This document shows positions 27,645 through 40,860 of a stretch of 64,000 bases of DNA, piece after piece (position 1 is the first letter of the stretch; the number at the start of each line of letters is the position of its first letter). Position numbers and translations under genes: made by a program. A model generated the notes under the pieces. The model had not been told where the DNA came from, made no database searches, and saw nothing but the letters and a program-made list of their open reading frames with translations. The stretch comes from Thiocapsa sp. (GTDB taxonomy: Bacteria; Pseudomonadota; Gammaproteobacteria; Chromatiales; Chromatiaceae): NCBI RefSeq assembly GCF_018399035.1, contig NZ_CP073760.1:992001-1056000 (forward strand), in the 5' to 3' direction.

Positions 27645-30284
27645 ATGGGTTCCGGAAAGACGGTCGCAGGCCGACGCTACCTGCATCGAACGTTGCTCGA
27701 CCGTTCCGAGCCAGCGTTGACGAGCGGCGTGGCCGCGGCCTTGGAGATGCTTCGGGCGTCGGCCGAGCCCGATTTCAATGTCGTGCGCGTTGCCGTGGAC
27801 GGCTCCGAGGTGGCCTTCCTCAACTACCCGGATTTTTTCGAGACCCCCTTCCCGGCGCTGAAGGAGAGTTGGCGTGTGGATCGCGCAACGGGGGAGACGG
27901 GCTATCGCACCTACGAAGACTCGCTGAACCCGCCCATCCTGCATCGTAAGGAGCTGTTGCTCCCCAGCGATCATCCGGGCCGCGCCGAGTATGTCGCCTT
28001 GACCGAGCAGGCCGAGTCGATCGGTCTGTTCGACGATCCCAAGCGCATCGGCTATCGGCGTCAGTGGGAGGCGCTGGTCGCGGATGCCGGGTACCGGATC
28101 GAGGGGCATACCCTGCTTCCGATCGGCAACCTCGACGGTGTCGCGGGCGAGGCTGCCGACTTGGCCTTGGCCGAGGCCGAGGCGGGGGAGGGCGGGGTCT
28201 TGTCTTGCGACCTCGTCGGACTCGGCAGCGCGCTCGATTGGGAGGCGGCGCGACACCGCACCGCGATGGTGCGCTATGGCTTCTCGGCGCCGGTGCAGAC
28301 GCTGGCGCGGCATGGCTTCCTGGATGGCCGCTTTGGGCTGTTCGACTACGGCTGCGGGCGCGGCGACGACGTGCGCGGTTTGCGCGAGAACGGGCTGACC
28401 GCCTCCGGGTGGGATCCCTATTTTGCGCCGGACGAGCCGGTCGCCGCGGCCGACATCGTCAATCTCGGTTTCGTGATCAACGTGATCGAGGACTTCGACG
28501 AGCGGCTGCTGGCCTTGACGCGGGCCTGGTCGCTCGCCGAGCGGCTGTTGGTCGTGTCGGTGATGCTCGCCAATCAGAACGATCCGCGCGGGGAGCGGTT
28601 TCGCGACGGCGTCATGACGCAGCGCGGCACCTTCCAGCGCTATTACACCCAGTCCGAGATCAAGACGTATCTGGAGCAGGTGCTGGACGAGGAGCCGATC
28701 CCGGTTGCGCCGGGCGTGCTCTATGTGTTCCGCGACAAGGACGCGGAGCAGCGGTTTTTGGTGGAGCGCTACAGCCGCAGAAGCAATCGGCTCGGGGTGC
28801 CGAGCACGCGCCCCGCGCCGCCACCGCGTGAGCGGCCGGCTCGGCGCGATCGCGCGGCGGAACGCTTTGATGCCTATCGCGAGCCGTTGGAGCGTCTCTG
28901 GGAGACCTGGTTGTGTCTGGGGCGCACGCCGGAGAAGAGCGAGGTCGATGATCTGCTGCCCTTGCTCGAGGGCTTCGGCAGTCTCGGCAAGGCGCTGCGT
29001 TTCCTCGCCGAGCAGAAGGAACCGGATGACGCACAGGTCGCGCTGGCGCAGGCCGAGCAGGCGCGCATCGCCGACCTGGAGGTCTATTTCGCACTTCAGC
29101 AGTTCAGCCGACGGCGTCCCTACAAGCATCTGGATGCGGGATTGCAGCGCGACATCAAGGCGTTCTTCGGTGACTATCCGGCCGCGTTGGAGGCCGGTCG
29201 TACGCAGCTCTTTCGGATCGCCGACACCGACGCGATCGCCGCCGCCTGCCGATCGGCCGCCGAGCATGGGCTGGGATGGCTCGAGCCGGGCGCCTCGCTG
29301 CAGCTACACAGCCGATTGGTCGAGCAGCTCCCGGCGCTCTTGCGCGTGTATGTCGGCGCTGCCTCGATGCTCTACGGCGATATCCGCGAGGCGGATCTGG
29401 TGAAGATCCATATCGGCTCGGGCAAGCTGAGCCTGATGCGGTATGACGATTTCGAGGGCAGGGCGCTGCCGCGGATGGTCGAGCGGGTCAAGATCAAGCT
29501 GCGCGAGCAGGATATCGACTATTTCGCCTATGGCGAGGCGTTCGAGCCGCCGTATCTCTATCGCAAGGCGGGTTATCTGAACGAGGAATGCGAGGGGTAT
29601 CCGGAGCAGCTCGCCTTCGACGAGGCGCTCGAGGCGCTTGGTGTGCTGCCGATGTCTGGCTATGGGCCGGCGCCGGCAGCCTTCGACGCACTGCTCGAGC
29701 GTCGGCGCTGGATGATCGAGGACGGCGCCCTGGTGCGCTCTCGGACGATCCCCGAGCCGGATGCGCCCTGCGGGCATTCTCTCAGCTACCGTCAGTTGAT
29801 CGAATGTGGCGAGACACAGGCCGCGACGGGGCTCGGCAACCGCCCGGAGCAACCCGAGACCTACACGGCGCTGTGCGATCTGGCCACGCAGGTCCTGGAT
29901 CCGGTGATCGAGTATTTCGGGATGATTCGACTGACCTACGGGTTCTGCTCCGCGCCGCTGGCGAAGGCGATCCCGGGGCGGATCGATCCGAAGCGCGATC
30001 AGCACGCGGCGCACGAGCGCAATCGGCTGGGTCATCCCATCTGCCCGCGTCTGGGTGCCGCCGTGGATTTTCTGGTCGAGGACGAGGATATGCTCGAGGT
30101 CGCGCGCTGGGTCGTCGCCGAAACGCCCTTCGATCGGCTCTACTTCTACGGCAACGACAACCCGATCCATGTGAGTTATGGACCCGAGCAAAGCCGTCAG
30201 GTGGTGTTGATGCTGCCGGGTCCAAGCGGCCGGCTGGTGCCTAAGTGCGTGCCGGTCGAACGGTTTCTCGATTCGGATGGGTGA
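27645..30284 (+). CDS. DNA phosphorothioation-associated putative methyltransferase
   Basis: An 879-residue protein. It begins GKTVAGRRYLHRTLL with PPILHRKELLLPSDHP shortly after, features I associate with the phosphorothioation-associated putative methyltransferase family (TIGR04096). The SAM-binding motif is DYGCGRGDD at residues 234-242, followed by GWDPYFAP and VNLGFVINVIEDF. The C-terminal half has KIHIGSGKLSLMRYDDF and related segments without a recognised catalytic motif. The family is found beside dnd/ssp genes, and its substrate is not known. Here it is 2.7 kb beyond the second DUF4007-like/ATPase pair, behind a Uma2 gene, and it ends at a convergent hairpin. Confidence 0.75.
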   Translation: MGSGKTVAGRRYLHRTLLDRSEPALTSGVAAALEMLRASAEPDFNVVRVAVDGSEVAFLNYPDFFETPFPALKESWRVDRATGETGYRTYEDSLNPPILHRKELLLPSDHPGRAEYVALTEQAESIGLFDDPKRIGYRRQWEALVADAGYRIEGHTLLPIGNLDGVAGEAADLALAEAEAGEGGVLSCDLVGLGSALDWEAARHRTAMVRYGFSAPVQTLARHGFLDGRFGLFDYGCGRGDDVRGLRENGLTASGWDPYFAPDEPVAAADIVNLGFVINVIEDFDERLLALTRAWSLAERLLVVSVMLANQNDPRGERFRDGVMTQRGTFQRYYTQSEIKTYLEQVLDEEPIPVAPGVLYVFRDKDAEQRFLVERYSRRSNRLGVPSTRPAPPPRERPARRDRAAERFDAYREPLERLWETWLCLGRTPEKSEVDDLLPLLEGFGSLGKALRFLAEQKEPDDAQVALAQAEQARIADLEVYFALQQFSRRRPYKHLDAGLQRDIKAFFGDYPAALEAGRTQLFRIADTDAIAAACRSAAEHGLGWLEPGASLQLHSRLVEQLPALLRVYVGAASMLYGDIREADLVKIHIGSGKLSLMRYDDFEGRALPRMVERVKIKLREQDIDYFAYGEAFEPPYLYRKAGYLNEECEGYPEQLAFDEALEALGVLPMSGYGPAPAAFDALLERRRWMIEDGALVRSRTIPEPDAPCGHSLSYRQLIECGETQAATGLGNRPEQPETYTALCDLATQVLDPVIEYFGMIRLTYGFCSAPLAKAIPGRIDPKRDQHAAHERNRLGHPICPRLGAAVDFLVEDEDMLEVARWVVAETPFDRLYFYGNDNPIHVSYGPEQSRQVVLMLPGPSGRLVPKCVPVERFLDSDG

Positions 30285-30287
30285 TGA

Positions 30288-30364
30288 GGGGTTCGGGGTT
30301 CGGGGTGCGGGGTTCGGGGTTCGGGGTGCGGGGTTCGGGGTGCAGGGTTCGGGGTTCGGGGTGC
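30288..30364. repeat. Tandem heptamer repeat, 11 units
   Basis: Eleven head-to-tail 7-mers of GGGGTTC or GGGGTGC (one begins with A). They start four bases after the methyltransferase stop and abut the hairpin at 30369. They are G-rich on the plus strand, so slippage or non-B structure is possible. Confidence 0.95.
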
Positions 30365-30368
30365 AGTC

Positions 30369-30451
30369 GTAGGTTGGGCAAAGCGCAGCGTGCCCAACGC
30401 GCACCGGCATCGGGAGTAGCAGTTGGGCACGCTGCGCTTTGCCCAACCTAC
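30369..30451. terminator. Perfect 30-bp inverted repeat between convergent genes
   Basis: Arms at 30369-30398 and 30422-30451 are exact reverse complements around a 23-base loop. The outer sequence GTAGGTTGGGCAAAGCGCAG resembles an interspersed repeat common in gammaproteobacteria. It lies between the plus-strand methyltransferase and a minus-strand Uma2 gene, so it probably stops transcription from both sides. Confidence 0.85.
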
Positions 30452-30469
30452 TGTTCTCCTACTGTTCTC

Positions 30470-31261
30470 CTAATCGAGCAGCCTCTGCGCTTCCTGGACC
30501 TGAGTCGCGGCGATGAGCCAACGCATCAACTGCGCCGGATCCTGCTCGCCGAGGATGCGTTCTCGCGCCAGTGTGTCGACGACGAGCCCACGCTCGGTGA
30601 GCAGGGCGAGGATCGACTCGGCGATGCCTTGGCTGATCCCTTGATTGATTCCCTCAACAACCCCCTCTTGACGCACGGCGTCCAGACTCTCGTAACCCTC
30701 GCGCTGCAGCAGGTTGCGCAGCGTCGCGCGGTGTGCGGCATCGCGGTCGTAGAGCGCCTCGATCGGGACCGGGTTACGTAGCAGACTCGGCGCACTCAGG
30801 ATCTCGCCGGGACCGACCACGCGCATGGATTCGCCGGGTCGATAGACCTCGACCCGTCGCGGACCGACCAGACGCACCACCCAAACCTGCTGGGTGCCGC
30901 TCTGCAACAACTCCGCAATCTTGTCCTGCAACTCCTGCTCGTCCTGTCCGCGAGCGGCATACTCGACCGCCAAGGGCGGCGCGCCCGGGATCCAGCCCCG
31001 TTCTGCGCCTCCGTGGCCGATCGCGACGTCGGGTGCGCGCAACGTCCCCGAATCCGGGGTGAAACCCGCATCGACACCGGCCCATTCGACATCCGGGTCG
31101 GTCTCCAGTGCTGCCGCGCCGATCAGATTCGTTCCGGCATGCTCGCGCCCGGAGGGCGCGCAATAGATCGGGTGACCGCTGGAGAGCTCGTAGCGATCGC
31201 CTTCGCCGAGTTGGTCGACGTGAAACGGACCCTGTCGATCGGTGCGTGGTCGGTGCGGCAT
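30470..31261 (-). CDS. Uma2 family protein with C-terminal extension
   Basis: A 263-residue protein. I choose the ATG at 31261 (MPHRPRTDRQGPFHVDQL) because the longer frame from 31306 is made of repeat sequence. The core has YELSSGHPIYCAPSG, APDVAIGHG (PD motif), PPLAVEYAARGQDEQELQDKIAELLQSGTQQVWVV. That is Uma2-like with E-Y in place of the usual E-I/V. The C-terminus carries GVVEGINQGISQGIAES, the gly-spaced repeat seen in Rpn/Uma2-type tails, and a final short helix. It is convergent with the methyltransferase. Confidence 0.75.
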   Translation of the reverse strand: MPHRPRTDRQGPFHVDQLGEGDRYELSSGHPIYCAPSGREHAGTNLIGAAALETDPDVEWAGVDAGFTPDSGTLRAPDVAIGHGGAERGWIPGAPPLAVEYAARGQDEQELQDKIAELLQSGTQQVWVVRLVGPRRVEVYRPGESMRVVGPGEILSAPSLLRNPVPIEALYDRDAAHRATLRNLLQREGYESLDAVRQEGVVEGINQGISQGIAESILALLTERGLVVDTLARERILGEQDPAQLMRWLIAATQVQEAQRLLD

Positions 31262-31278
31262 CTGCGTCTCCGGTTGGA

Positions 31279-31319
31279 GGATGGGTTTCGCTGACGCTCT
31301 ACCCATCCTACGCGTTCAT
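31279..31319. repeat. Interspersed repeat half, inverted copy of 38841-38881
   Basis: Forty-one bases that are the reverse complement of 38841-38881 with one mismatch. This is one arm of the ATGGGTTTCGC.../...GCGAAACCCAT element. It is followed by CAAGGTG TT CACCTTG (31320-31335), a small hairpin that may terminate the minus-strand gene to its left or belong to the element. Confidence 0.85.
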
Positions 31320-31357
31320 CAAGGTGTTCACCTTGTTTCGACATGTCACTTAAGGTG

Positions 31358-32374
31358 CTACACCATCACACCCGGCGAAAAGCTGTAGCTGTCCAGGATG
31401 TTGACATAATTGGCGCGCTCGAGCTCCGCCGGGTTGGGGACCGAGATGGCGCTGACGCGGCCGCGGAAGTCGTCCACGGACTCGAATCCCTGCTCCTCCA
31501 TCCAGTCTTGGATGCCCGCCAGGATCTGCGCGGTGTAGGCCGGTCCTTTGCCGAGTAGGGCGCTGCACAGATGCACCACGTCGGCGCCTGCGAGCAGGAG
31601 CTTGATGGCGTCTGCGGAGGTGTGCACGCCGCCGGTCGCACCGAGTGATAGGCCATCGAAGCGGCCGTAGAGGATGGCGATCCAGCGCATCGCGAGCAGG
31701 GCCTCGGCGGAGGTCGAGGGGTGCAGGCTCGATTGCAGCCGCAGGCTGTCGATGTTGATATCGGGCTGATAGAAACGATTAAAGAGCGCCACGCCGTTGG
31801 CGCCGGACGCCGCGACCTGGCCGACGAAGTTGCCGATGGAGCTGAAGCTCGGGGAGAGCTTCATGTTGATCGGGATCTGGATGTGGCCGCGCAGCGCGCG
31901 CAGGAGCTCGAGGTAACGCTCCTCGACCTGAAGCCCGGTCTGGGCGACATCGCCGGCGACATAGTAGACGTTGAGCTCCAGGGCATCCGCACCGGCCTGT
32001 TGCAGCTCGGTCGCGTGCTTGATCCAACCGCCGGGTGTGACGCCGTTGAGGCTGGCGATGACCGGGATGTCCAGTGACTCTTTGAGCTTACGGATGTTGT
32101 CCAGATAGCGCTCGAGCGCGCCCTCGAAATCCTGATGAACGGGCAGAAAGCCGCTATCGGCCTCGCCGAAACCGATGTCCTGGTGGTGCAGGAAGCGCAC
32201 CATGCTTTCGGATTCGGCGGTGACGGCCTCTTCGAAGAGCGACCACATGATGATGGCCGCAGCGCCATGGTCTTCCAGCTCGCGTGCGATGGCGACGCTC
32301 TTGGACAGGGGCGAGGCAGAGGGAACCAGCGGATTCTTGATCGTCAGCCCGAGATAGTTGGTCGTGAGATCCAT
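31358..32374 (-). CDS. Dihydroorotate dehydrogenase-like FMN protein
   Basis: A 338-residue protein that begins MDLTTNYLGLTIKNPLVPSA, with GGAG 8 nt upstream. It has the TIM-barrel signature of class 1 dihydroorotate dehydrogenases: NPLVPSASPLS, VIASLNG, ALELNVYYV, INMKLSPSFSSIGN, GLSLGATGGVHTSADAIKLLLAGADVV, and a C-terminal GI-W segment. Dihydroorotate dehydrogenase-like proteins of this type often sit next to nifJ in bacteria. They may not be the main PyrD, and a redox partner role for PFOR is possible but unproven. It lies 250 nt downstream of nifJ on the same strand, after a strong hairpin. Confidence 0.85.
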   Translation of the reverse strand: MDLTTNYLGLTIKNPLVPSASPLSKSVAIARELEDHGAAAIIMWSLFEEAVTAESESMVRFLHHQDIGFGEADSGFLPVHQDFEGALERYLDNIRKLKESLDIPVIASLNGVTPGGWIKHATELQQAGADALELNVYYVAGDVAQTGLQVEERYLELLRALRGHIQIPINMKLSPSFSSIGNFVGQVAASGANGVALFNRFYQPDINIDSLRLQSSLHPSTSAEALLAMRWIAILYGRFDGLSLGATGGVHTSADAIKLLLAGADVVHLCSALLGKGPAYTAQILAGIQDWMEEQGFESVDDFRGRVSAISVPNPAELERANYVNILDSYSFSPGVMV

Positions 32375-32545
32375 AGCGAGTGCTCCGGCAAGGGATAAGG
32401 GGTCGCCCGTCGGTGATCGGCTGGAGTGGTCGTGGTCGGGGGGCGGGGCGACTTAACCCGGCCCCCGCTGAGGCGCGATGCCTCTGCTTCCGCGATCCGC
32501 GGCTCCCGGCGATCGTCTAAAATTAATATCTTTTAATACCTTAAA

Positions 32546-32581
32546 CCGCGCCAGCTCCAGCAGTCGTCGGAGCTGGCGCGG
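32546..32581 (-). terminator. Hairpin terminator after nifJ
   Basis: A perfect 13-bp stem, CCGCGCCAGCTCC, with a 10-base loop, followed on the minus strand by TTTAAGGTATT. It lies 44 nt past the nifJ stop and largely separates nifJ from the dihydroorotate-dehydrogenase-like gene. Confidence 0.8.
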
Positions 32582-32624
32582 CCAAGGCAATCCAAAAAAC
32601 GACGCATATCGCACCGGGCGCGGT

Positions 32625-36233
<3,609 letters not shown>

Positions 36234-36351
36234 CAGAGCAATCCCCGGATGAATAGGGTAGGTTAGACCGGCAACGCGGAGGGGCTGCGCTGTACTCCGA
36301 CTCGGCGGCAAGCGCAGCCCGAAGCGAGACGGGAGCCGAGTAACGGCCTCG

Positions 36352-36380
36352 ACTATAGCCCGAAATGCTGTTGGATTGAC
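36352..36380 (-). promoter_or_regulatory. Candidate nifJ promoter
   Basis: On the minus strand, GTCAAT (36375-36380), 17 bp, then TATAGT (36352-36357), about 120 nt before the nifJ start. The -35 box is poor. No clear sigma-54 or FNR site was seen. The rest of the 36234-36570 gap shows nothing I can support. Confidence 0.35.
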
Positions 36381-36570
36381 GGTCGTTTTCCTGTGCTTTC
36401 AAGCGAATCGACCTCGGCATGATCCGGATCAGGTCGGTATTTCCTGCACCCTGATGGTGCCCATCTCCGGATCTGCGCGAGGACTTCTGCGCATCCGTTC
36501 GTGACATGCGGCTCGGACATGGAGCTGGCAGACCCTATCGTCAGCACAACCGACAGCGCGTCGGCACAAC

Positions 36571-37089
36571 CTACAGTGCACGCGCCAGCACGACCGCGTC
36601 CTCGCGCCCTTTGGCGGCGGGGTAATAGCCGGGCCGTAGGCCGATCTCGCAGAATCCCTCGGAGGCATAGAGCGCGCGGGCACGGCTGTTTGACGCGCGC
36701 ACCTCGAGGAAGGCGCTGTCCGCCCGCCGCGTGCGTGCGAACGTCATCAAATGGCGGAGCAGGCGGCGGCCGAGCCCCCGGCCTTGCCAGTCGGGATGGA
36801 TGCAGAGATTGAGAATGTGGCACTCGCCGACGGCGACCGCCATCGCGGCATGGGCGACGACCTCCCCATCCAGCTCGCCCACCCAGCAGGAGTAGCCGAC
36901 CCGCAGACAGTCGCGAAAGATGCCCTCCGTCCACGGATGCTCGTAAGCTGCTCGATCCGCCGCGCAGACGGCTTCGACATCCCGCTCGGTCATGGCCCTG
37001 AGGCGCAAGGCGAGGGGGAGGGCGGACTCGGCGCAGGTTCTTTGCATCGTCGAACGGGCTTCTTGCATCGTCTGATCGGCTCGATTCAT
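36571..37089 (-). CDS. rimI: Ribosomal protein S18-alanine N-acetyltransferase
   Basis: A GNAT-fold protein. It reads LRLRAMTERDVEAVCAADRAAYEHPWTEGIFRDCL, typical of RimI, with the acetyl-CoA loop QGRGLGRRLLRHLM and the C-terminal NSRARALYASEGFCEIGLRPGYY. RimI acetylates the N-terminal alanine of ribosomal protein S18. The start is uncertain: ATGs at 37089, 37068 and 37047 are all possible and none has a strong ribosome site. The conserved fold begins about ten residues after the last of these. It is divergent from prfC. Confidence 0.88.
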   Translation of the reverse strand: MNRADQTMQEARSTMQRTCAESALPLALRLRAMTERDVEAVCAADRAAYEHPWTEGIFRDCLRVGYSCWVGELDGEVVAHAAMAVAVGECHILNLCIHPDWQGRGLGRRLLRHLMTFARTRRADSAFLEVRASNSRARALYASEGFCEIGLRPGYYPAAKGREDAVVLARAL

Positions 37090-37206
37090 CTGTTTCGGGT
37101 GATGGTGCGGCGCCGTGGCGCGCACCCGGACCCCACAGTATACCGACCGGGGCGTTCGCCTGAACCGCGAACGCGCGCTTTAGGTGAACGGCGGGCGCTT
37201 CAAGTC

Positions 37207-37212
37207 TATAAT
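37207..37212 (+). promoter_or_regulatory. Candidate -10 box for prfC
   Basis: A perfect TATAAT, 44 nt before the prfC ATG. No good -35 hexamer lies 16-18 bp upstream, so the promoter may be activated or only partly conserved. Confidence 0.45.
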
Positions 37213-37256
37213 TCCGCGGTTTAGTCGCACGCACCCCGGACTGCATAGATCCCCCC

Positions 37257-38837
<1,581 letters not shown>

Positions 38838-38848
38838 GTCATGAACGC

Positions 38849-38964
38849 GTAGGATGGGTGGAGCGTCAGCGAAACCCATCCAGCCCGCGCCAAGCGCATC
38901 GGACCGAAACCCGGCAACCCGGCGGTTTGGAGGATGGGTTTCGCCGATGCTCTACCCATCCTAC
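38849..38964. terminator. Long interspersed hairpin after prfC
   Basis: Arms at 38849-38881 and 38932-38964 are imperfect reverse complements (33 bp each, GTAGGATGGGT...ACCCATCC) around a 50-base loop. The left arm with its flank (38841-38881) recurs inverted at 31279-31319. It is a likely terminator for prfC and belongs to a widespread gammaproteobacterial repeat class. Confidence 0.8.
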
Positions 38965-38976
38965 TGGGTCAGCATG

Positions 38977-39004
38977 ATTTCGCATAATGTATATTATGTA
39001 AAGT
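38977..39004 (+). other. dif: dif chromosome-dimer resolution site
   Basis: XerC arm ATTTCGCATAA, spacer TGTATA, XerD arm TTATGTAAAGT. As I recall the gammaproteobacterial dif consensus, 26 of 28 positions fit; the central CGCATAA-TGTATA-TTATGT is identical to E. coli dif. XerC/XerD recombine at dif near the terminus to resolve chromosome dimers. It lies in a non-coding gap between prfC and decayed insertions. No second dif-like site is visible in the window. Confidence 0.92.
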
Positions 39005-39023
39005 CACATGTGCCGATTGGATC

Positions 39024-39128
39024 ACGTGCGTCGAACGCGTCATCGGCTACTACAGCCTGACCGTCGGCCAGATCGACTGCCTCGACGCCCCGCAGCGGGT
39101 CCGTCAGGGACTGGGGCGGCGGGCTTTT
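39024..39128 (+). pseudogene. GNAT acetyltransferase fragment (TacT-like)
   Basis: Reads VERVIGYYSLTVGQIDCLDAP then RVRQGLGRRA, the middle part of GNAT-type toxins paired with DUF1778 antitoxins. There is no start, acetyl-CoA loop or C-terminus. It begins about 20 nt after dif and runs in frame into an unrelated Rpn-family fragment, forming a chimeric frame. Confidence 0.6.
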
Positions 39129-39202
39129 ATGCACGGTTCGGTTTCATGCAGTCCCCCCTGCATGAACAGCAATGGCTTCTCCTCCTCAAGGATGCACGGC
39201 GA

Positions 39203-39494
39203 TATGCGCACCTTGACCGCCTTCTCCGAGAAAGACCGCGCCTATCACGCCTACCAAGCGCGTCAAGAGTTCCTGCGCCAGCAGCGCTCCATCCAACAGG
39301 AGCTGGAGAAAGAGCGTGCTGCCAAAGAAGCCGAGCGACAAGCCAAGGAGGAAGCACTTCAAGCCAAGGAGGCGGAGCGACGAGCCAAGGAGGCGGAACG
39401 ACTAGACAAAGAGGCAGAACGCCAAGCCAAGGAAGCCGCGCTCGCCGAAGTCGCGCGATTGCAGGCACTCCTGAACCAATCGCGCGACGCCTGA
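39203..39494 (+). pseudogene. Family A Rpn/PDDEXK C-terminal fragment
   Basis: Encodes MRTLTAFSEKDRAYHAYQAR, then the coiled-coil tail with AERQAKE-type heptads, matching the C-terminal third of the intact gene at 40861-41751. The nuclease core is absent. The 39203-39785 segment is duplicated at 44691-45252, with a short deletion in the heptads of the second copy. Confidence 0.8.
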
Positions 39495-39519
39495 CTGCCT
39501 GCGATCACGACGTCTGAAA

Positions 39520-39634
39520 TGGGTCGAGCTTCAGCCCGACAACGCCGCAGGCCACCCAGCAGCGCTCGGCGTCGAGCGCAACACCCGCGCTGCGAGATGA
39601 CGCCGAGAGCAGGTCGGACTGAATTCCGACCCAC
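39520..39634. repeat. Palindromic 3' flank of family A genes (copy 1)
   Basis: Begins TGGGTCGAGCTTCAGCCCGA and ends TTCCGACCCAC, so outer ends and an internal TCGGGCTTCAGCCCGA-type stem can pair. It follows the family A stop codon by about 25 nt. Copies occur at 41776-41890, 44987-45102, 55587-55659 and 59125-59197. It probably folds as a terminator and travels with the gene end. Confidence 0.75.
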
Positions 39635-39750
39635 GGGGGCCGACCTTAAGTTGAACGTTCTTCGAACCGGACCCCTTTTCCCGGACCCCTTTTCCCCCAC
39701 AGCGGTCTAGCTGTCACCCCGAAGGTGCTTAAAATAGGCACAGGGCACAG

Positions 39751-39773
39751 GGCACAAGTCAAGACCTGACACC
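39751..39773 (+). repeat. Short interspersed repeat containing AAGTCAAGACCTGACACC
   Basis: The same 23 bases occur at 45219-45241, 45598-45620, 47661-47683, 49702-49724 and 51630-51652, with variants at 42291-42310 and 53670-53692. Shorter AAGACCTGACACC or AAGACCTGAAACC forms occur at segment joints (for example near 49600, 51530, 53570, 58060 and 58650). It marks nearly every junction in the repeat array. Confidence 0.85.
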
Positions 39774-39788
39774 ACCCTTTTCTCGGAC

Positions 39789-39839
39789 GCCGAGATCGCC
39801 TGCCTCAAGGCACTCCTGCAGCAGCAAAAGGACGGTTGA
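39789..39839 (+). pseudogene. Seventeen-codon tail of a family A gene
   Basis: Encodes AEIACLKALLQQQKDG and a stop, the last residues of family A proteins (compare the end of the 56979 gene). It directly follows the AAGACCTGACACC repeat. Confidence 0.65.
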
Positions 39840-39960
39840 GCGGCTGTCCGAGAGAAGGGCGTTGCGTCCACGGAACGGGCGTGCGGGTGCGCGAGCCGCC
39901 CCCGCCGCCACGTCGCGGGCGAGACGCGCTGCCCTATCATCCAGGGGCCCGTGATGCACC

Positions 39961-40020
39961 CGTCAATTGCGCTGACGACAGGAAGCGCAACACCCGCCGG
40001 CGGTGCGTTGAGCCTCGCAC
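39961..40020. repeat. REP-like hairpin element (one of nine)
   Basis: About 60 bases with ATTGCGCTGACGACAGGAAG, then a GC-rich imperfect stem around CCGCCGGCGG, ending in a GCGTTG...CTCGCACG segment. Other copies: 47366-47425, 49406-49465, 51335-51394, 53375-53434, 54396-54453, 56500-56558, 57996-58055 and 58587-58646. They sit between Rpn-type genes and fragments and are probably substrates for recombination. Confidence 0.75.
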
Positions 40021-40190
40021 GGCTCGGCGGCACAAGCGACGAGACGCCGCGCCGTATCCTCATCGCGGATGCCATCCGCAACCCGGCGGTCGCGATCCGA
40101 TCGCCCGACCCGCCCGAGCGACAAGAGTGGGCACCCCGACCCCACCGTGTTTCGTCTTCAGACCTGACACCGATGCCCCCGCTCGCTGCT

Positions 40191-40490
40191 TCAGGCTCCG
40201 TTCTGATGGAGCTCGCTCCGAATCGTTTCGCGCACGACATCCGCGAGCGTCTGCCCTTCAACGAACTGGCGCAGTGCATCGTTCATCAGCGTTTGATAAT
40301 TGCTGCCCATCATCTCGGCGCGCGCCTTGAATGCCGCCAAGATCCGGTTGTCCACCCGCATCGTCACCTGCGACTGGCTTCCTTGCTCGGCCTGCAGACG
40401 TGCCAATGCCGGTACTTCGGAAACAGACTTGGCATCGGTAAAATCAAGGTCGGCATAGTCGTCGAAAAGGGGATCAGAACTGTTGCTCAT
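40191..40490 (-). CDS. brnA: BrnA-type antitoxin
   Basis: A 99-residue protein: QSQVTMRVDNRILAAFKARA then MGSNYQTLMNDALRQFV. This is the ribbon-helix-helix pattern of BrnA antitoxins, which bind BrnT and repress the operon. The N-terminal part is acidic (DPLFDDYADLDFTDA). It overlaps the brnT 3' end by 17 nt, the usual toxin-first order. It looks intact. Confidence 0.85.
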   Translation of the reverse strand: MSNSSDPLFDDYADLDFTDAKSVSEVPALARLQAEQGSQSQVTMRVDNRILAAFKARAEMMGSNYQTLMNDALRQFVEGQTLADVVRETIRSELHQNGA

Positions 40491-40749
40491 AGTGCCGCCG
40501 TTGGGATTGGTTAGCTTTCCAGGCGGAAATCAAACGAATGCGATTCCCGCGGAGTGTCCACACCGCCACGAGGACACGTCCCCGCCCGCCCATGCCAAGG
40601 GTCACGAATCGCTGCTCGCCGTTCGCGTCCACGTCCTCGCGTGTCAGCGCGAAGGGATCAAGCAGCACATGACGTGCCTCATCGAAGGTCACACCGTCGT
40701 GATTGACCGGATTGTCAGCGGCTTTGTCCGGGTCGAATTCGATCTCCAT
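40474..40749 (-). CDS. brnT: BrnT-type ribonuclease toxin
   Basis: A 91-residue protein: EIEFDPDKAADNPVNHDGVTFDEARHVLLDPFAL, then EQRFVTLGMGGRGRVLVAVWT and IRLISAWKANQSQRRHY. This is the BrnT family (RelE-like fold), an RNase toxin neutralised by BrnA. The C-terminal ISAW-KA replaces the common ISARKA, so one basic residue is lost; activity cannot be judged. It is divergent from the family A gene at 40861. Confidence 0.87.
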   Translation of the reverse strand: MEIEFDPDKAADNPVNHDGVTFDEARHVLLDPFALTREDVDANGEQRFVTLGMGGRGRVLVAVWTLRGNRIRLISAWKANQSQRRHYEQQF

Positions 40750-40860
40750 GGAGCGACGTTAAGCGTGTCTGTCCGGATATTCAAGTCGTGGCGCCGAGAT
40801 CGGGCCGGTTGTTGAGCTCTTGGCATTGCCCATATCGCTCGGCAACCGTACACTCTTCGC

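Noticed and set aside
27069..29267. A 732-codon minus-strand frame opposite the Uma2 and methyltransferase genes
   Set aside because: Composition artefact in GC-rich DNA; it spans two real genes on the other strand.
30288..30364. Heptamer array as a possible CRISPR or origin iteron set
   Set aside because: Units are only 7 bp, head to tail, G-rich and after a gene end; no spacers, AT-rich region or rep gene.
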